From positions 682,001-746,000 of the forward strand of contig NZ_FOQV01000002.1 in NCBI RefSeq assembly GCF_900113835.1: 64,000 bases of DNA. The letters run 5' to 3'. The notes under the pieces were generated by a model. That model saw only the letters and a program-made list of their open reading frames with translations. It was not told where the DNA came from and did no database searches. The DNA comes from Allobosea sp. OK403 (GTDB taxonomy: Bacteria; Pseudomonadota; Alphaproteobacteria; Rhizobiales; Beijerinckiaceae). Numbering within the stretch: position 1 is the first letter of the stretch; the number at the start of each line of letters is the position of its first letter. Positions 8,869-17,516 of this stretch are shown piece by piece. The translations under genes were made by a program, and so were the position numbers.

Positions 8869-9750
8869 TTAGCGCCGAGCCGCAAGATCGGCCCTGACCT
8901 CGGCAACGCTCGCCGCCCGCCCACCAGCAGCTTCGACCAGTTTGACCGTCTCCGAGACCAAGGCGGCATTCGTCTTTGCACAGCCGAAATGCGCGTCCTC
9001 CAGCCCGGCCCGAACGTGGACACCGTGCGCCACGGCTGGCGCGATCAGCCCGGAAAGATCGACGCCGAGCCCCGCGATCATCACCGGTGCGCCGGGCGCA
9101 TCCTCGGCGAGCAAGGCGAGATGGGCCTCGAGCGCATAGGCCTTCGGCGGAAAACCCCAGGCGAAGGCATCGGAGAACATCAGGCGATAGATCGGCGTCG
9201 GCAGCCCCGGATAGGCCTTGGCCAGCGCCGCGCCCAAGCGCGTGAAGCCGGGCTCATAGATCGCATAGCTCGGATGGATCCTGTGAGCATGGGCCACCGC
9301 CATACCCTCGCGGATATGCTCGCCCGGGTTCTGGTAGATGAAGCCGGGCTCACCGCCGGGAATGCCGGCGAAGGTCGTCCAGTTGCAAGAGCCGGGGTCG
9401 AGGACGCCCCATTCGACGAGGCCGCGCTTGGCGAGTTCCTCCAGATGGGTGTAGCGGCCAGAGCCGATCATGTCGCCGGCATAGCCCGAGCCCAGGATCG
9501 GGATGGTCGGGTAGACGATGGCGTCGACCTTGGCACGGATACCTTCGATCGCCCGGGCATAAAGCTGCCAATCGTCGCGCTGGCGACCGGTCTCGACGTC
9601 ATAGACATGCAGATGCACGATCGCCGCCCCCGCCTCGACCGCCGCAATGCCATCAGCGACGATCTCGGGAATGGCGATCGGAATACCGGGCTGGCGTTCC
9701 TTGCCCCAGGGCCCGTTGATCGCAGCCTCGATCCAGATGGGGGTGGTCAT
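8869..9750 (-). CDS. BKACE-type beta-keto acid cleavage enzyme (DUF849)
   Basis: 293 residues, the usual length for the BKACE family founded on 3-keto-5-aminohexanoate cleavage enzyme (Kce). These Zn-dependent TIM-barrel enzymes condense a beta-keto acid with acetyl-CoA to yield acetoacetate plus a CoA ester. The N-terminal I-E-A-A-I-N-G strand, the Zn-binding H-L-H after beta2 (V-H-L-H-V-Y-D) and the late G-L-E-D segment are all present. The true keto-acid substrate is not predictable. The start at 9750 has AGGAG 7 bases upstream. It is divergent from maoC and the acyl-CoA synthetase, which fits a CoA-dependent degradation theme. Confidence 0.85.
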   Translation of the reverse strand: MTTPIWIEAAINGPWGKERQPGIPIAIPEIVADGIAAVEAGAAIVHLHVYDVETGRQRDDWQLYARAIEGIRAKVDAIVYPTIPILGSGYAGDMIGSGRYTHLEELAKRGLVEWGVLDPGSCNWTTFAGIPGGEPGFIYQNPGEHIREGMAVAHAHRIHPSYAIYEPGFTRLGAALAKAYPGLPTPIYRLMFSDAFAWGFPPKAYALEAHLALLAEDAPGAPVMIAGLGVDLSGLIAPAVAHGVHVRAGLEDAHFGCAKTNAALVSETVKLVEAAGGRAASVAEVRADLAARR

Positions 9751-9925
9751 GCCGAAACTCCTGCTGCACGTCACACCATCGAATAATACTGCAACCGCAA
9801 AGTTTCAGCGCGCCCGCCCCGTCATCTCCGCAATCCCGCCGTGAGCAAAAGCGGCAACGCACGGCCTTGTCAGCCCGCCCCCTTCGCGCGCCTAATCGCC
9901 AAAACGACGATCGGGAACGGAAACG

Positions 9926-10381
9926 ATGGGCCTCTATTTCGAGGAGTTCGGCGAGGATCTGCGCGTCGTCACGCGCGGCCGCACCGTCGGCGAGGGTGAT
10001 ATCACCCTCTTTTCCGGTCTCTCCGGCGATTTCAACCCGCTGCATGTCGACAGCGAGTATTGCGCCACGACCGCCTTCGGCGCGCGCATCGCCCATGGCC
10101 CGCTGACGCTGGCCATGGTGATCGGCCTGATGTCGCAACAGAACCTGATCGACGCCACCACCATGGGCCTGCTCGATCTGCATTGGAGTTTTGCCGCGCC
10201 GGTCAGGATCGGCGATACCGTCCATGCCGTGGTCACGGCCGTGGATCGCAAGCCGTCGCGCAAGCCTGATCGCGGCGTCGTCACCCTCAAGCTCGATGTC
10301 TTCAACCAGAGCGGCGAGCAGGTCCAGACCGGCCATCTCAAGCTTTTGATGAAGCGCCGCCCGGAGCACGGCTCATGCTGA
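9926..10381 (+). CDS. MaoC-family dehydratase (enoyl-CoA hydratase 2 type)
   Basis: 151 residues forming one hot-dog domain. The hydratase-2 signature is clear: F-S-G-L-S-G-D-F-N-P-L-H-V-D, with the catalytic Asp and His, followed by A-H-G-P-L-T-L-A-M-V. Family members hydrate (R)-enoyl-CoA esters. The gene overlaps the following acyl-CoA synthetase by 7 bases, implying translational coupling and a joint role in activating and hydrating an unsaturated acid. Confidence 0.88.
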   Translation: MGLYFEEFGEDLRVVTRGRTVGEGDITLFSGLSGDFNPLHVDSEYCATTAFGARIAHGPLTLAMVIGLMSQQNLIDATTMGLLDLHWSFAAPVRIGDTVHAVVTAVDRKPSRKPDRGVVTLKLDVFNQSGEQVQTGHLKLLMKRRPEHGSC

Positions 10382-12021
10382 CGCGCGCTGCAAGCTACCG
10401 GGACACCTTCGAGGCTTTTCGCTGGGATATCCCGGAGCGCTTCAACATCGGCGTCGCCTGCTGCGACCGCCATGCCGATGGCAGCGGCAAGCCGGCGCTG
10501 ATCTATGAGGATCAGGATCACGGCGTCGCGACCCTCAGCTTCGACGAGCTGAAACTGAGCTCCAACCGCCTCGCCAATATGCTGCGCGGCCATGGCGTCG
10601 GGCCGGGCGAGCGCATCGGCATCCTGCTGCCGCAGCGGCCGGAGACGGCGATGGCCCATCTCGCCATCTACAAGATGGGCGCACTCGCGCTGCCGCTCTT
10701 CACCCAGTTCGGGCCGGACGCGCTCGAACACCGTTTGCAGCACAGCGGCGCAGCAGTGCTGATCACCGATGCCGAGAACATAGGCAAGATCGAGACGATC
10801 CAAGCCGCCCTGCCCGACCTCAAGCGCATCTTCGTCATCGGCGATAGAGCAACGACCGGAACCCATCTCGATTTCGACGCGGAGTTGGCGAAGGCCTCCG
10901 ACCGTTTTGCGCCCCTCGATACGCGGGCGGATGATCCAGCTCTGATCATCTACACCTCCGGCACGACGGGAAAGCCCAAGGGCGCGCTGCATGCCCACCG
11001 CGTCCTGCTCGGCCATCTGCCCGGTGTGCAGCTGCCGCAGGAGTTCTTCCCGCAAGCCGGCGACCTGTTCTGGACGCCGGCCGACTGGGCCTGGGCCGGC
11101 GGCCTGCTCGACGTGCTGTTGCCGAGCCTCTATTTCGGCGTGCCGGTGCTGGCCTCGCGCGCCCGCAAATTCGATCCGGAAGCTGCCTTCGCGCTGATGG
11201 CCCGGCACAAGGTGCGCAACGCCTTCCTGCCGCCCACCGCGCTGAAGCTGATGCGGCAGGTCGAGAGGCCGCAGCGCTTCGGCTATGCGATGCGCTCGAT
11301 CGGCACCGGCGGTGAGACACTGGGCGCCGACATGCTGGCCTGGAGCGAGGAGATCTTCGGCTTTCCGGTCAACGAGTTCTACGGCCAGACCGAGGCGAAC
11401 CTGATCGTCTCGAACTGTGCCAGCCTGTTCCCCATCGTGCCGGGCTCGATGGGCCGCGCCGTGCCCGGCCACCGCGTCGCGGTGATCTCGCCCGAGGGCG
11501 AGGAACTGCCGGCCGGCGAGCAGGGCCTGATCGCAGTGGCAAGGCCCGACCCGGTGATGATGCTGGACTATTGGCGCCAGCCGGAAGCGACAGCCGCCAA
11601 ATTCTCCGGCGACTGGCTCGTCACCGGAGACACTGGCGCCTGCGACGCCGAAGGCTATTTCTGGTTCCAGGGTCGCGACGACGACATCATCTCCAGCGGC
11701 GCCTATCGCATCGGGCCCGGCGACATCGAGGACTGCGTCATCCGTCATCCGGCCGTGCTGATGGTCGCCGTCGTCGGCAGCCCCGACCCGCTGCGCACCG
11801 AGGTGGTCAAGGCCTTCGTGCTGCCGAAACCGGGCTTTGCCCCCTCGGACACCCTCGCCGCCGAGATCCAGGCCTTCGTCAGAGAGCGGCTCGCCGCCTA
11901 TCAATATCCCCGAGAGATCGAATTCGTCACCGAACTGCCGATGACCGCGACCGGCAAGATCCGGCGCAAGGATCTGCGCGACCTGGAGGTGGCGCGGAAG
12001 AGATCCGGCGGCGACCGGTAA
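10375..12021 (+). CDS. Acyl-CoA synthetase (AMP-forming, medium/short-chain type)
   Basis: 548 residues, an ANL-superfamily ligase. It has the ATP P-loop Y-T-S-G-T-T-G-K-P-K-G, the A5 motif F-Y-G-Q-T-E-A-N, the A7/A8 hinge G-D-T-G-x-x-D-x-x-G-Y-F-W-F-Q-G-R-D-D-D-I-I and the catalytic lysine in T-A-T-G-K-I-R-R-K. The overall pattern matches the acetyl/butyryl-CoA synthetase branch (ACSM-like) rather than fatty-acid ligases. It converts a carboxylic acid, ATP and CoA to acyl-CoA, AMP and PPi. It overlaps maoC. Confidence 0.9.
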   Translation: MLTRAASYRDTFEAFRWDIPERFNIGVACCDRHADGSGKPALIYEDQDHGVATLSFDELKLSSNRLANMLRGHGVGPGERIGILLPQRPETAMAHLAIYKMGALALPLFTQFGPDALEHRLQHSGAAVLITDAENIGKIETIQAALPDLKRIFVIGDRATTGTHLDFDAELAKASDRFAPLDTRADDPALIIYTSGTTGKPKGALHAHRVLLGHLPGVQLPQEFFPQAGDLFWTPADWAWAGGLLDVLLPSLYFGVPVLASRARKFDPEAAFALMARHKVRNAFLPPTALKLMRQVERPQRFGYAMRSIGTGGETLGADMLAWSEEIFGFPVNEFYGQTEANLIVSNCASLFPIVPGSMGRAVPGHRVAVISPEGEELPAGEQGLIAVARPDPVMMLDYWRQPEATAAKFSGDWLVTGDTGACDAEGYFWFQGRDDDIISSGAYRIGPGDIEDCVIRHPAVLMVAVVGSPDPLRTEVVKAFVLPKPGFAPSDTLAAEIQAFVRERLAAYQYPREIEFVTELPMTATGKIRRKDLRDLEVARKRSGGDR

Positions 12022-12042
12022 GTGCCTGAATTCGCCCACATC

Positions 12043-12106
12043 AGAGCATTTTCGAGCGAAGTGGATGCCGGTTCGCGTGAAGAAACGCGTTAAAACAAAA
12101 ATCTAG
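12043..12106. repeat. Dispersed intergenic repeat, family A (copy 1)
   Basis: A 64-base element starting AGAGCATTTTCGAGCGAAGTGG and including GGTTCGCGTGAAGAAA. It also occurs at 21222, 33539 and, degenerate, at 54013. Its right end (CTAGA) supplies the TAG stop of the convergent hydrolase gene. Confidence 0.85.
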
Positions 12107-13077
12107 AACCAGGTTTTCATCAGAAAGGCTCCCGTCGCCTCGAACAGGCCAAGGCGCGCATGCTCGAGATGCATGAGATGCGTGCCCTCAGTGATTTTGA
12201 CGTCGCGTGTCTCGGCAGCGCCGAGCCGCCCGCGCAACCAGAACGCATCATCGTCCGTGCACAGGCCGTCCCAGGCGCCTCGCACGATCAGCGTCGGCGC
12301 CAGAACCTTTGCGGGCTCATAGGCAAGGCTCCCAGCCCAGGCTGCCTTGATGTCGGCGGCTGGTCCAGCTGGAACCCTGACAGCAGGGACAGGCTGCCGG
12401 GCCGCCGCCCCTGGATCGCTTGCAAGATAAGCTGGAGCCCATGAGGCCAGCTCAGGCTCGATCAGCACTGCGGGATGGCCCGCGGGAACATCCTCGACGA
12501 AGCGGGCGAGTTGCTGGGCGATCGAAACCAGCCGCCAGCTTTCGGGGCTTTCGCCCGTCGCCACGCGCGGTCCTTCTCGCTGCGCAATCGGCCCAAAGAA
12601 AACCAGACGTTCGATGGTCCCGGGCTGGAGTGATGCATGGAGCCCGGCCACGATCGTGCCCCAGGAATGCGCGATCAACGACAGCCTGGCACGGCCTGTG
12701 ACCTGCCTGACATGCGCCAGAACCCGCGCAAGCTGCACCTCCGCAGCGCATGCGCGGCCATAGGGCGGGCTCTCGAACGCGGCCTGTTCAAAGGCCGGTG
12801 GGCGGCTGGACCCGCCGAAGCCGGCAAAATCGAAGGCCCAGACGTCAAATCCGCGCGCCGCCAGATCGTCCATCCAGGACAGGCCGCCGAAGCGATAGGC
12901 TACCGAAAGCGCCGATGGAAATGTCGCGCCATGGACATAGACCACGCTCGGTCCGGGCCCAGTGATGCGGCGCAGGAGCAAGGTCGGCTCGCCATCCCGC
13001 CCGCTCAGATATGTGACGTCTCCAGCCGTTTTTGATCCGCATGCGGTGATGTGATTCACGATTGTCGTCCGCCTCAT
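12103..13077 (-). CDS. Alpha/beta hydrolase
   Basis: 324 residues. It has the oxyanion-hole motif Y-V-H-G-A-T, the nucleophile elbow A-H-S-W-G-T (Ala replacing the first Gly of GxSxG, a common variant), the acid in R-G-A-W-D-G and a late catalytic His in E-G-T-H-L-M-H-L-E. There is no signal peptide. The substrate is unknown; possibilities include esters, lactones or C-C hydrolase substrates. Upstream in the same direction is the double PPC protein, 84 bases away. The stop codon lies inside a dispersed repeat copy, so the last residues (K-T-W-F) may have been altered by the repeat insertion. Confidence 0.8.
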   Translation of the reverse strand: MRRTTIVNHITACGSKTAGDVTYLSGRDGEPTLLLRRITGPGPSVVYVHGATFPSALSVAYRFGGLSWMDDLAARGFDVWAFDFAGFGGSSRPPAFEQAAFESPPYGRACAAEVQLARVLAHVRQVTGRARLSLIAHSWGTIVAGLHASLQPGTIERLVFFGPIAQREGPRVATGESPESWRLVSIAQQLARFVEDVPAGHPAVLIEPELASWAPAYLASDPGAAARQPVPAVRVPAGPAADIKAAWAGSLAYEPAKVLAPTLIVRGAWDGLCTDDDAFWLRGRLGAAETRDVKITEGTHLMHLEHARLGLFEATGAFLMKTWF

Positions 13078-13161
13078 CAGTCAGACGGAAGCATGCATCC
13101 GCGCGTCGGACAGGTCGCGCGCAATCACTTCGGCCAGCACCGAAGCATCGGCGCCCAGCCC

Positions 13162-14016
13162 TTACCCCGCCTCGAGCACCAGCTCGAAGGTCATCAGCAC
13201 TGGGTTGTCGCCGCGCGTCAGGCGACCCTGCGCCATCGCGCCGGTGTAGTCGACCAGCGCCACGTCGATGTCCGACATCATGCGCTCGCCTTCGCTCCAG
13301 ATCCGGCCGGACTTGATCGCGATTTCGGTGGCGAAGTTCTCGACCGCCCGGCCGTCCTCGAAGCGTGCACCGATCGTCGAGCCGACGCCGCCATGGATCG
13401 TCGCGCGGCTGACGCCGTGCTCGGCGCAGAACTGCTCCAAAGCGCCGGCAAGATCGATATTCGGACGCACGCGCAAGGCGAAGAAGCGCCCCTCCCGCGT
13501 CGCGCCCAGCAAGGGGACGGTCGCGGGGCCAAACAGCTTGAAATTGGTCTCGGCATCGACATAGGCCGCGAAACCCGCGCCATCGATGCCGACGGCCGGG
13601 AGCGTGATCGCCTCGGCCACCAGCGTCTCGTCGGGCAGGATATGGCCGCCGCTGCGCTTGCCGTCCGCCTCCTGCCAGAGCGCATGGCAATGGAAGAAGG
13701 GCGCGCCGTCACGCAGGCCGAAAGTCAGCGCGCCGGTCTCGATGCGAGCGATACCCGGCGGCCGGAAGATCTCGCTGTAGAAAGCCGCGTGCTCCGGCGT
13801 CTGCGACAAGGCCGGCATGACATAGGTGAAGGACGACAGGGCCGCGCCGTCGATCCGCGCGACGCCTGAGGTGAAGCCCGCCGCGGCAAAGCTGCGCCGC
13901 ACGGCCTCCAGCAGGGGCAAGCCGGGCTGCAGCGTCATCTCGAAGCGCAGACCGTGGCTTTCAGCCCATTCGACGCGCTCGGGCGCTGCGGAACCAGGCT
14001 GTTCGATGCGCCTCAT
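13162..14016 (-). CDS. Tandem PPC (DUF296)-domain protein
   Basis: 284 residues. Two PPC/DUF296 modules are visible, about residues 20-135 and 145-280. Each has a strand, a helix of the L-x-E-A/A-L-x-x-F type, then G-V/S-x-x-x-I-x-G and a C-terminal F-E-L-V-L-E-like strand. The second carries H-G-V-S-R-A-T-I-H-G-G-V-G-S-T. The first contains H-C-H-A-L-W, matching metal-ligand histidines in bacterial PPC proteins. Bacterial homologues are usually single-domain (about 140 residues), so this is a duplication/fusion. The function of bacterial PPC proteins is not established; DNA binding is known for the plant AT-hook relatives. Confidence 0.75.
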   Translation of the reverse strand: MRRIEQPGSAAPERVEWAESHGLRFEMTLQPGLPLLEAVRRSFAAAGFTSGVARIDGAALSSFTYVMPALSQTPEHAAFYSEIFRPPGIARIETGALTFGLRDGAPFFHCHALWQEADGKRSGGHILPDETLVAEAITLPAVGIDGAGFAAYVDAETNFKLFGPATVPLLGATREGRFFALRVRPNIDLAGALEQFCAEHGVSRATIHGGVGSTIGARFEDGRAVENFATEIAIKSGRIWSEGERMMSDIDVALVDYTGAMAQGRLTRGDNPVLMTFELVLEAG

Positions 14017-14040
14017 GACGTCATCCTCCAGAGCCGGATG

Positions 14041-14076
14041 ATTTCAGACAGGATCACAAGTGATCCTGTCTGAAAT
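14041..14076. repeat. Near-perfect inverted repeat (17-base arms, 2-base centre)
   Basis: The arms begin ATTTCAGACAGGATCAC and are exactly complementary around AA. The element lies 25 bases upstream of the PPC gene start and could be an operator or part of a mobile palindrome. Confidence 0.75.
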
Positions 14077-14101
14077 CTGAATCCGTCTCTCATCAAAGAG
14101 T

Positions 14102-14154
14102 TAGAGCAGGATCGATGCGAAAAACCGGTTCCCACTTTTTCGCATCCTGCTCTA
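14102..14154. repeat. Dispersed hairpin repeat, family B (copy 1)
   Basis: The outer arms AGAGCAGGAT and ATCCTGCTCT pair, and the inner GCGAAAAA and TTTTTCGC pair, around an ACCGGT-containing loop. A second copy is at 21426-21478. The type is common between genes of Hyphomicrobiales. Confidence 0.8.
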
Positions 14155-14376
14155 GCAAAAGTCCGACGCATCATGGCGGGATCGCGGTCGGGTAAAAAGC
14201 GGTCATGCGGGTGGAACACCGAACTGAGCGGCAAAACCGGCGCATATTGGCAGGACAATGGCAACCTCGTTTCAGCGTGGCGGCGGAACCAACGGCCCCG
14301 CCAGATGTTTTCGCTCAGTCCGTTCCGGGCCGGTTCGACCTGGAAAGGTCATCAACGATCAAGAGAGGATAACCTG

Positions 14377-14625
14377 ATGGATAGGCGCTCTTTTATCCTG
14401 AGCCTGATTGGTGGAGCGGCCGCCGCCAGCGTCGGCGCTGTCGCGATGGCGCAAGCCACGCCGGTGACGCTCGCTCCGGAGCCCGTGGACGCGAAGCCGG
14501 CCGAGCCGCACGCGGCCCGTACGCTCGATGATGCCGACGCCGAGTTCAGCCGCTATCACCGGCGCCATCATCGCAGGCATTATCGTCGGCATTACCGCCG
14601 TCACCGCCGCTACTACCGCCGCTGA
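14377..14625 (+). CDS. Small exported protein with Arg/His/Tyr-rich tail
   Basis: 82 residues. The start is M-D-R-R-S-F-I-L followed by a hydrophobic, alanine-rich stretch to A-M-A-Q-A, which reads as a Tat-like or Sec signal peptide with cleavage near residue 26. A linker of about 30 residues is followed by a terminal run of H-R-R, Y-R-R and H-Y-R-R units. The tail resembles protamine-like or metal-binding sequences. I know of no assigned function. An AGAGAGGA ribosome site 6 bases before the ATG supports this start over the longer frame from 14173. Confidence 0.65.
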   Translation: MDRRSFILSLIGGAAAASVGAVAMAQATPVTLAPEPVDAKPAEPHAARTLDDADAEFSRYHRRHHRRHYRRHYRRHRRYYRR

Positions 14626-14717
14626 TCGGCGCCAGCGCATTCCCGGGCTCCGTGGCGACCTTGTTCCGGCCGTCATGGGGCCTGTCTGCTGGTTGAAGCC
14701 ATCCATCGCAGCAGCCG

Positions 14718-16355
14718 TCACGAGCGCAGCCAGTCCAATTCGCCGCGCGCCTCGAGCTCGTCCTTGACCAGGCGCTTGGGCACCTTGCCATAGCCGGATT
14801 TCGGCAAGGCCTCCCAGAAGAAGAAGCGCTTGGGCATCTTGTAGCGGGCGATCTTCGCGGCGAGGTATTCCGCCATTTCGGCCTCGGTCGCGCTTGCACC
14901 CGCGCGTGCCACGCAGACCGCGACGCCGATCTCGCCCCAGACCGGATCAGGCAGGCCGAGCACAGCGACCTCCGCAATCGCCGGATGGGTCAGGATCTTC
15001 TCCTCGATCTCGCGCGGATAGATGTTCGAGCCGCCGGAGATGTACATGTCCGAGGCGCGGCCGGTGATGTAGACAAAACCCTGCTCGTCCATATGGCCGA
15101 GATCGCCGGTCCGGAACCAGCCATCGCGGAAGGATTTCGCGTTGGCTTCGGGGTTGTCGTAATATCCGGCGAAGACGGCGGGGCCGATCACGCAGATCTC
15201 GCCCTGGACGCCCGGCGCAACTGCATGGCCGGCATCGTCCTGGATCTGCACCTCCATGCCGCTGCGCTCGTAACCACAGGTGCCGATGCGCGCAGCGGGA
15301 CCGTCCTGGGCCTCGTGCAAGGCCGGTGGCAGCACCGTGATGTTGCCGGTGACCTCGCCCAGGCCGAAATACTGCACCAGCACTTTGCCGAGCTTGGCGA
15401 GCGCGGCCTTCTGGTCCTCGCGATACATCGGCGCGCCCGCATAGATGATGTGGCGCAGGCTGGAATGGTCGTGCTGGTCGACGGCCGGATGCTCGACCAG
15501 CATCTTCAGGATGGTCGGCACGGTGAAGATGTTGGTGATCTTGTGCCGCTCGATCAGGCGATAGGCCTCGTCGATGTCGAAGCGCTCCGTCGGCAGCAGG
15601 ATCGTCGTAGCGCCGCGGGAGGACAGCACGAGCTGATGCACGCCCGCCCCATGCGAGAGCGGGGCGACGACGAGCGAGGCGTCGGCCTCGGTCGAGCCCG
15701 GCACCAGATCGGCGAGATGGTTCGTCACCACGAAGCCCATCTGGCCATGCGTCAGCACCGCGGCCTTCGAGCGCCCGGTCGTGCCGGAGGTGAAGAAGAA
15801 CCAGCACGGATCGTCATGCTCGACCGCGGCATTGGCGACCTGCTCGCCGAGATGGCGCGCGATCACCTCGCCGACCTCAGCCTCGCCGAACTCGCCCGGC
15901 CCGATCCGCCAGATGAAGTCTGGCGCCGGATCCGAAGCCGCGACAGCTGCCGCATGGGCCGGAAAATCGCCATGGCAGATGAAGGCCTTGGCGCCCGAGG
16001 AGGTACCGAGATAGCCGACCTCGTCGGGCAGCAGGCGGAAATTCGTCGGCACCCAGACCGCACCCAGGCGGAAAGCGGCGAACATCGAGACGAACATCGC
16101 GTCGCAATTCTTGGAATGGACCAGGATGCGGTCACCCTTGCCGATGCCGCGCTGGCGCAAACCGGCGGCAAGCGCCGAGACCTGCGCGTCGATCTCGCCC
16201 CAGCTCCAGGTCCGTTCGCCCCAGATGAAGCCGGCCCGCTTCCCGAAGCGGCGCGCATTCTGCGTCGCGATATGGGCCAGGTTCATCACGCGTTTGGACA
16301 TGGGAACAACGCCGCCCTTGGGCGCGATGCCGGTTTTCAGCGCGGTCTCGGTCAT
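14718..16355 (-). CDS. Long-chain-type acyl-CoA synthetase (AMP-forming)
   Basis: 545 residues, an ANL ligase. Seen in order are the P-loop F-T-S-G-T-T-G-R-S-K-A, G-L-G-E-V-T-G-N, the hinge R-T-G-D-L-G-x-x-D-x-x-G-F-V-Y-I-T-G-R-x-x-D-M-Y-I-S-G-G-S-N-I-Y-P and the C-terminal G-Y-G-K-V catalytic lysine region. The start at 16355 was chosen for an AAGGAGA site 8 bases upstream; a 13-residue extension to 16394 lacks one. It is 36 bases downstream of and codirectional with the IclR gene, so the two may be cotranscribed. The acid substrate is unknown and not necessarily long-chain. Confidence 0.88.
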   Translation of the reverse strand: MTETALKTGIAPKGGVVPMSKRVMNLAHIATQNARRFGKRAGFIWGERTWSWGEIDAQVSALAAGLRQRGIGKGDRILVHSKNCDAMFVSMFAAFRLGAVWVPTNFRLLPDEVGYLGTSSGAKAFICHGDFPAHAAAVAASDPAPDFIWRIGPGEFGEAEVGEVIARHLGEQVANAAVEHDDPCWFFFTSGTTGRSKAAVLTHGQMGFVVTNHLADLVPGSTEADASLVVAPLSHGAGVHQLVLSSRGATTILLPTERFDIDEAYRLIERHKITNIFTVPTILKMLVEHPAVDQHDHSSLRHIIYAGAPMYREDQKAALAKLGKVLVQYFGLGEVTGNITVLPPALHEAQDGPAARIGTCGYERSGMEVQIQDDAGHAVAPGVQGEICVIGPAVFAGYYDNPEANAKSFRDGWFRTGDLGHMDEQGFVYITGRASDMYISGGSNIYPREIEEKILTHPAIAEVAVLGLPDPVWGEIGVAVCVARAGASATEAEMAEYLAAKIARYKMPKRFFFWEALPKSGYGKVPKRLVKDELEARGELDWLRS

Positions 16356-16390
16356 GCTGCGCTCTCCTTGTCGCGGCGGATCGTCATGGT

Positions 16391-17269
16391 TCATCTCCGT
16401 TCGCCGGCGCGGCGGCGCAGTGGTGCGGACGCGCCCGGCTGTGCCGGCCGGGCCTCGTCCTGGATGTGGAATTCACGCAGCCTGGCCTCGAGCCTGGCGA
16501 CCTCGTCCCGCAGCAATTGCGCAAGGAAGGGTTCGCGGTCCGGCTGCATCCGGCTTTCGATCGCGGCCAGCGAGAGGCAGGCATCGGCCCGCCCCTGCGC
16601 ATCGCGCACGACCATCGCCATGCCCCAGGAGCCGGGGAAGAGCAGCCCGCGATTCATCGCATAGCCGCGCTCGCGCGCCTCCGCGACGAGGTCGTCCACG
16701 ATCGCTCGCGACAGCATCGGGTAGCGCAGCGGAAACTGCGCCGCATTGGCCGCCATCGCCTGCTCGACACCCTCGTCGTCGAGCGCGGCCAAAAGCGCGA
16801 TGCCGCCGACGCCGGCCCCGAGCAGATGCCTGTCGCTGGGGGCAAGCACATGCGAGCGGATCGGATAATCGCCGTCCTCGCGTTGCAGGCAGACGACCGT
16901 CCAGTCCCGCCTGACCTGCAGGAAGGCGGCATCGCCCGTCGCCTGCGCCAGGCGCACGACGCCTTCCTGCGCGAGCCGATGGATTCCGAAACGATCGGCT
17001 GCGATGGTGCCGAGAATGAAGGATTCAGGCCCGAGGAAATAGCGCCGTGTCGCCGCCTCCTGCTCGATCAGCCCGGCCTCGATCAACGCCACCAGAATGC
17101 GGCGACACGTCGGCTTCTGCAGCCGCGAGCCGTCGACGAGTTCGCTCAGGCTGGCGCCGCGCGTGCGGCTCGACGCGACCAGCCGCAGCAATGCGGCCGC
17201 CCGTCCGATGCTTTGCGCACCGGTCGGTTCGGAGCTGGCCTCCCGCACAGCAAGATTTGGACGATCCAT
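16391..17269 (-). CDS. IclR-family transcriptional regulator
   Basis: 292 residues. The N-terminal winged helix spans about residues 18-85 (S-I-G-R-A-A-A-L-L-R-L-V, then a recognition region L-S-E-L-V-D-G-S-R-L-Q-K-P-T-C-R-R-I-L). The C-terminal GAF-like effector domain follows, ending near residue 260 with A-C-L-S-L-A-A-I. The C-terminus is proline/arginine-rich. It is divergent from the TRAP transporter operon, and a palindromic site overlaps its own start codon, suggesting autoregulation plus control of the TRAP/SDR genes and perhaps the downstream acyl-CoA synthetase. Confidence 0.9.
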   Translation of the reverse strand: MDRPNLAVREASSEPTGAQSIGRAAALLRLVASSRTRGASLSELVDGSRLQKPTCRRILVALIEAGLIEQEAATRRYFLGPESFILGTIAADRFGIHRLAQEGVVRLAQATGDAAFLQVRRDWTVVCLQREDGDYPIRSHVLAPSDRHLLGAGVGGIALLAALDDEGVEQAMAANAAQFPLRYPMLSRAIVDDLVAEARERGYAMNRGLLFPGSWGMAMVVRDAQGRADACLSLAAIESRMQPDREPFLAQLLRDEVARLEARLREFHIQDEARPAQPGASAPLRRRAGERR

Positions 17270-17277
17270 ATCGTGGA
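17265..17277. promoter_or_regulatory. Candidate IclR operator 1 (TCCATATCGTGGA)
   Basis: TCCA-N5-TGGA dyad overlapping the iclR start codon (17269). The inverse of this 13-mer occurs 94 bases away at 17359-17371. The pair brackets the divergent promoter region. Confidence 0.6.
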
Positions 17278-17358
17278 CCCTTTTTGCGTCCTTATTGCGT
17301 TGACAACTGTTTCATCACTTGTATTTCGTCAAGGATAAAGAATACTGGCTCCGAGCGA

Positions 17359-17371
17359 TCCACGATATGGA
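17359..17371. promoter_or_regulatory. Candidate IclR operator 2 (TCCACGATATGGA)
   Basis: The exact reverse complement of operator 1, located 146 bases upstream of the TRAP binding-protein start. Such placement is typical for a regulator controlling a divergent operon. The binding protein assignment is inferred from adjacency. Confidence 0.6.
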
Positions 17372-17516
17372 ACAGTTCGAGCAGGCTGGCGGCCAGAAGG
17401 TCGCGGCCAGAGTTACGCGGCCTTCCGAAACCGGAAAGAGGGCCGTCGCTGCGATTACAGCTCTCGCGCGGGCAAACCTGCGGAGAGTCCGGCCTGAAGA
17501 TTTGGGAGGACACCAG

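Larger units (their letters stand above)
14017..14376. other. Intergenic region with two palindromes
   Basis: Between the PPC gene and the small Arg/His-rich protein gene no coding sequence is credible. It contains the 36-base inverted repeat at 14041-14076 and the hairpin repeat at 14102-14154, then about 220 bases presumably holding divergent promoters. A Shine-Dalgarno AGAGGA precedes the ATG at 14377. Confidence 0.6.
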
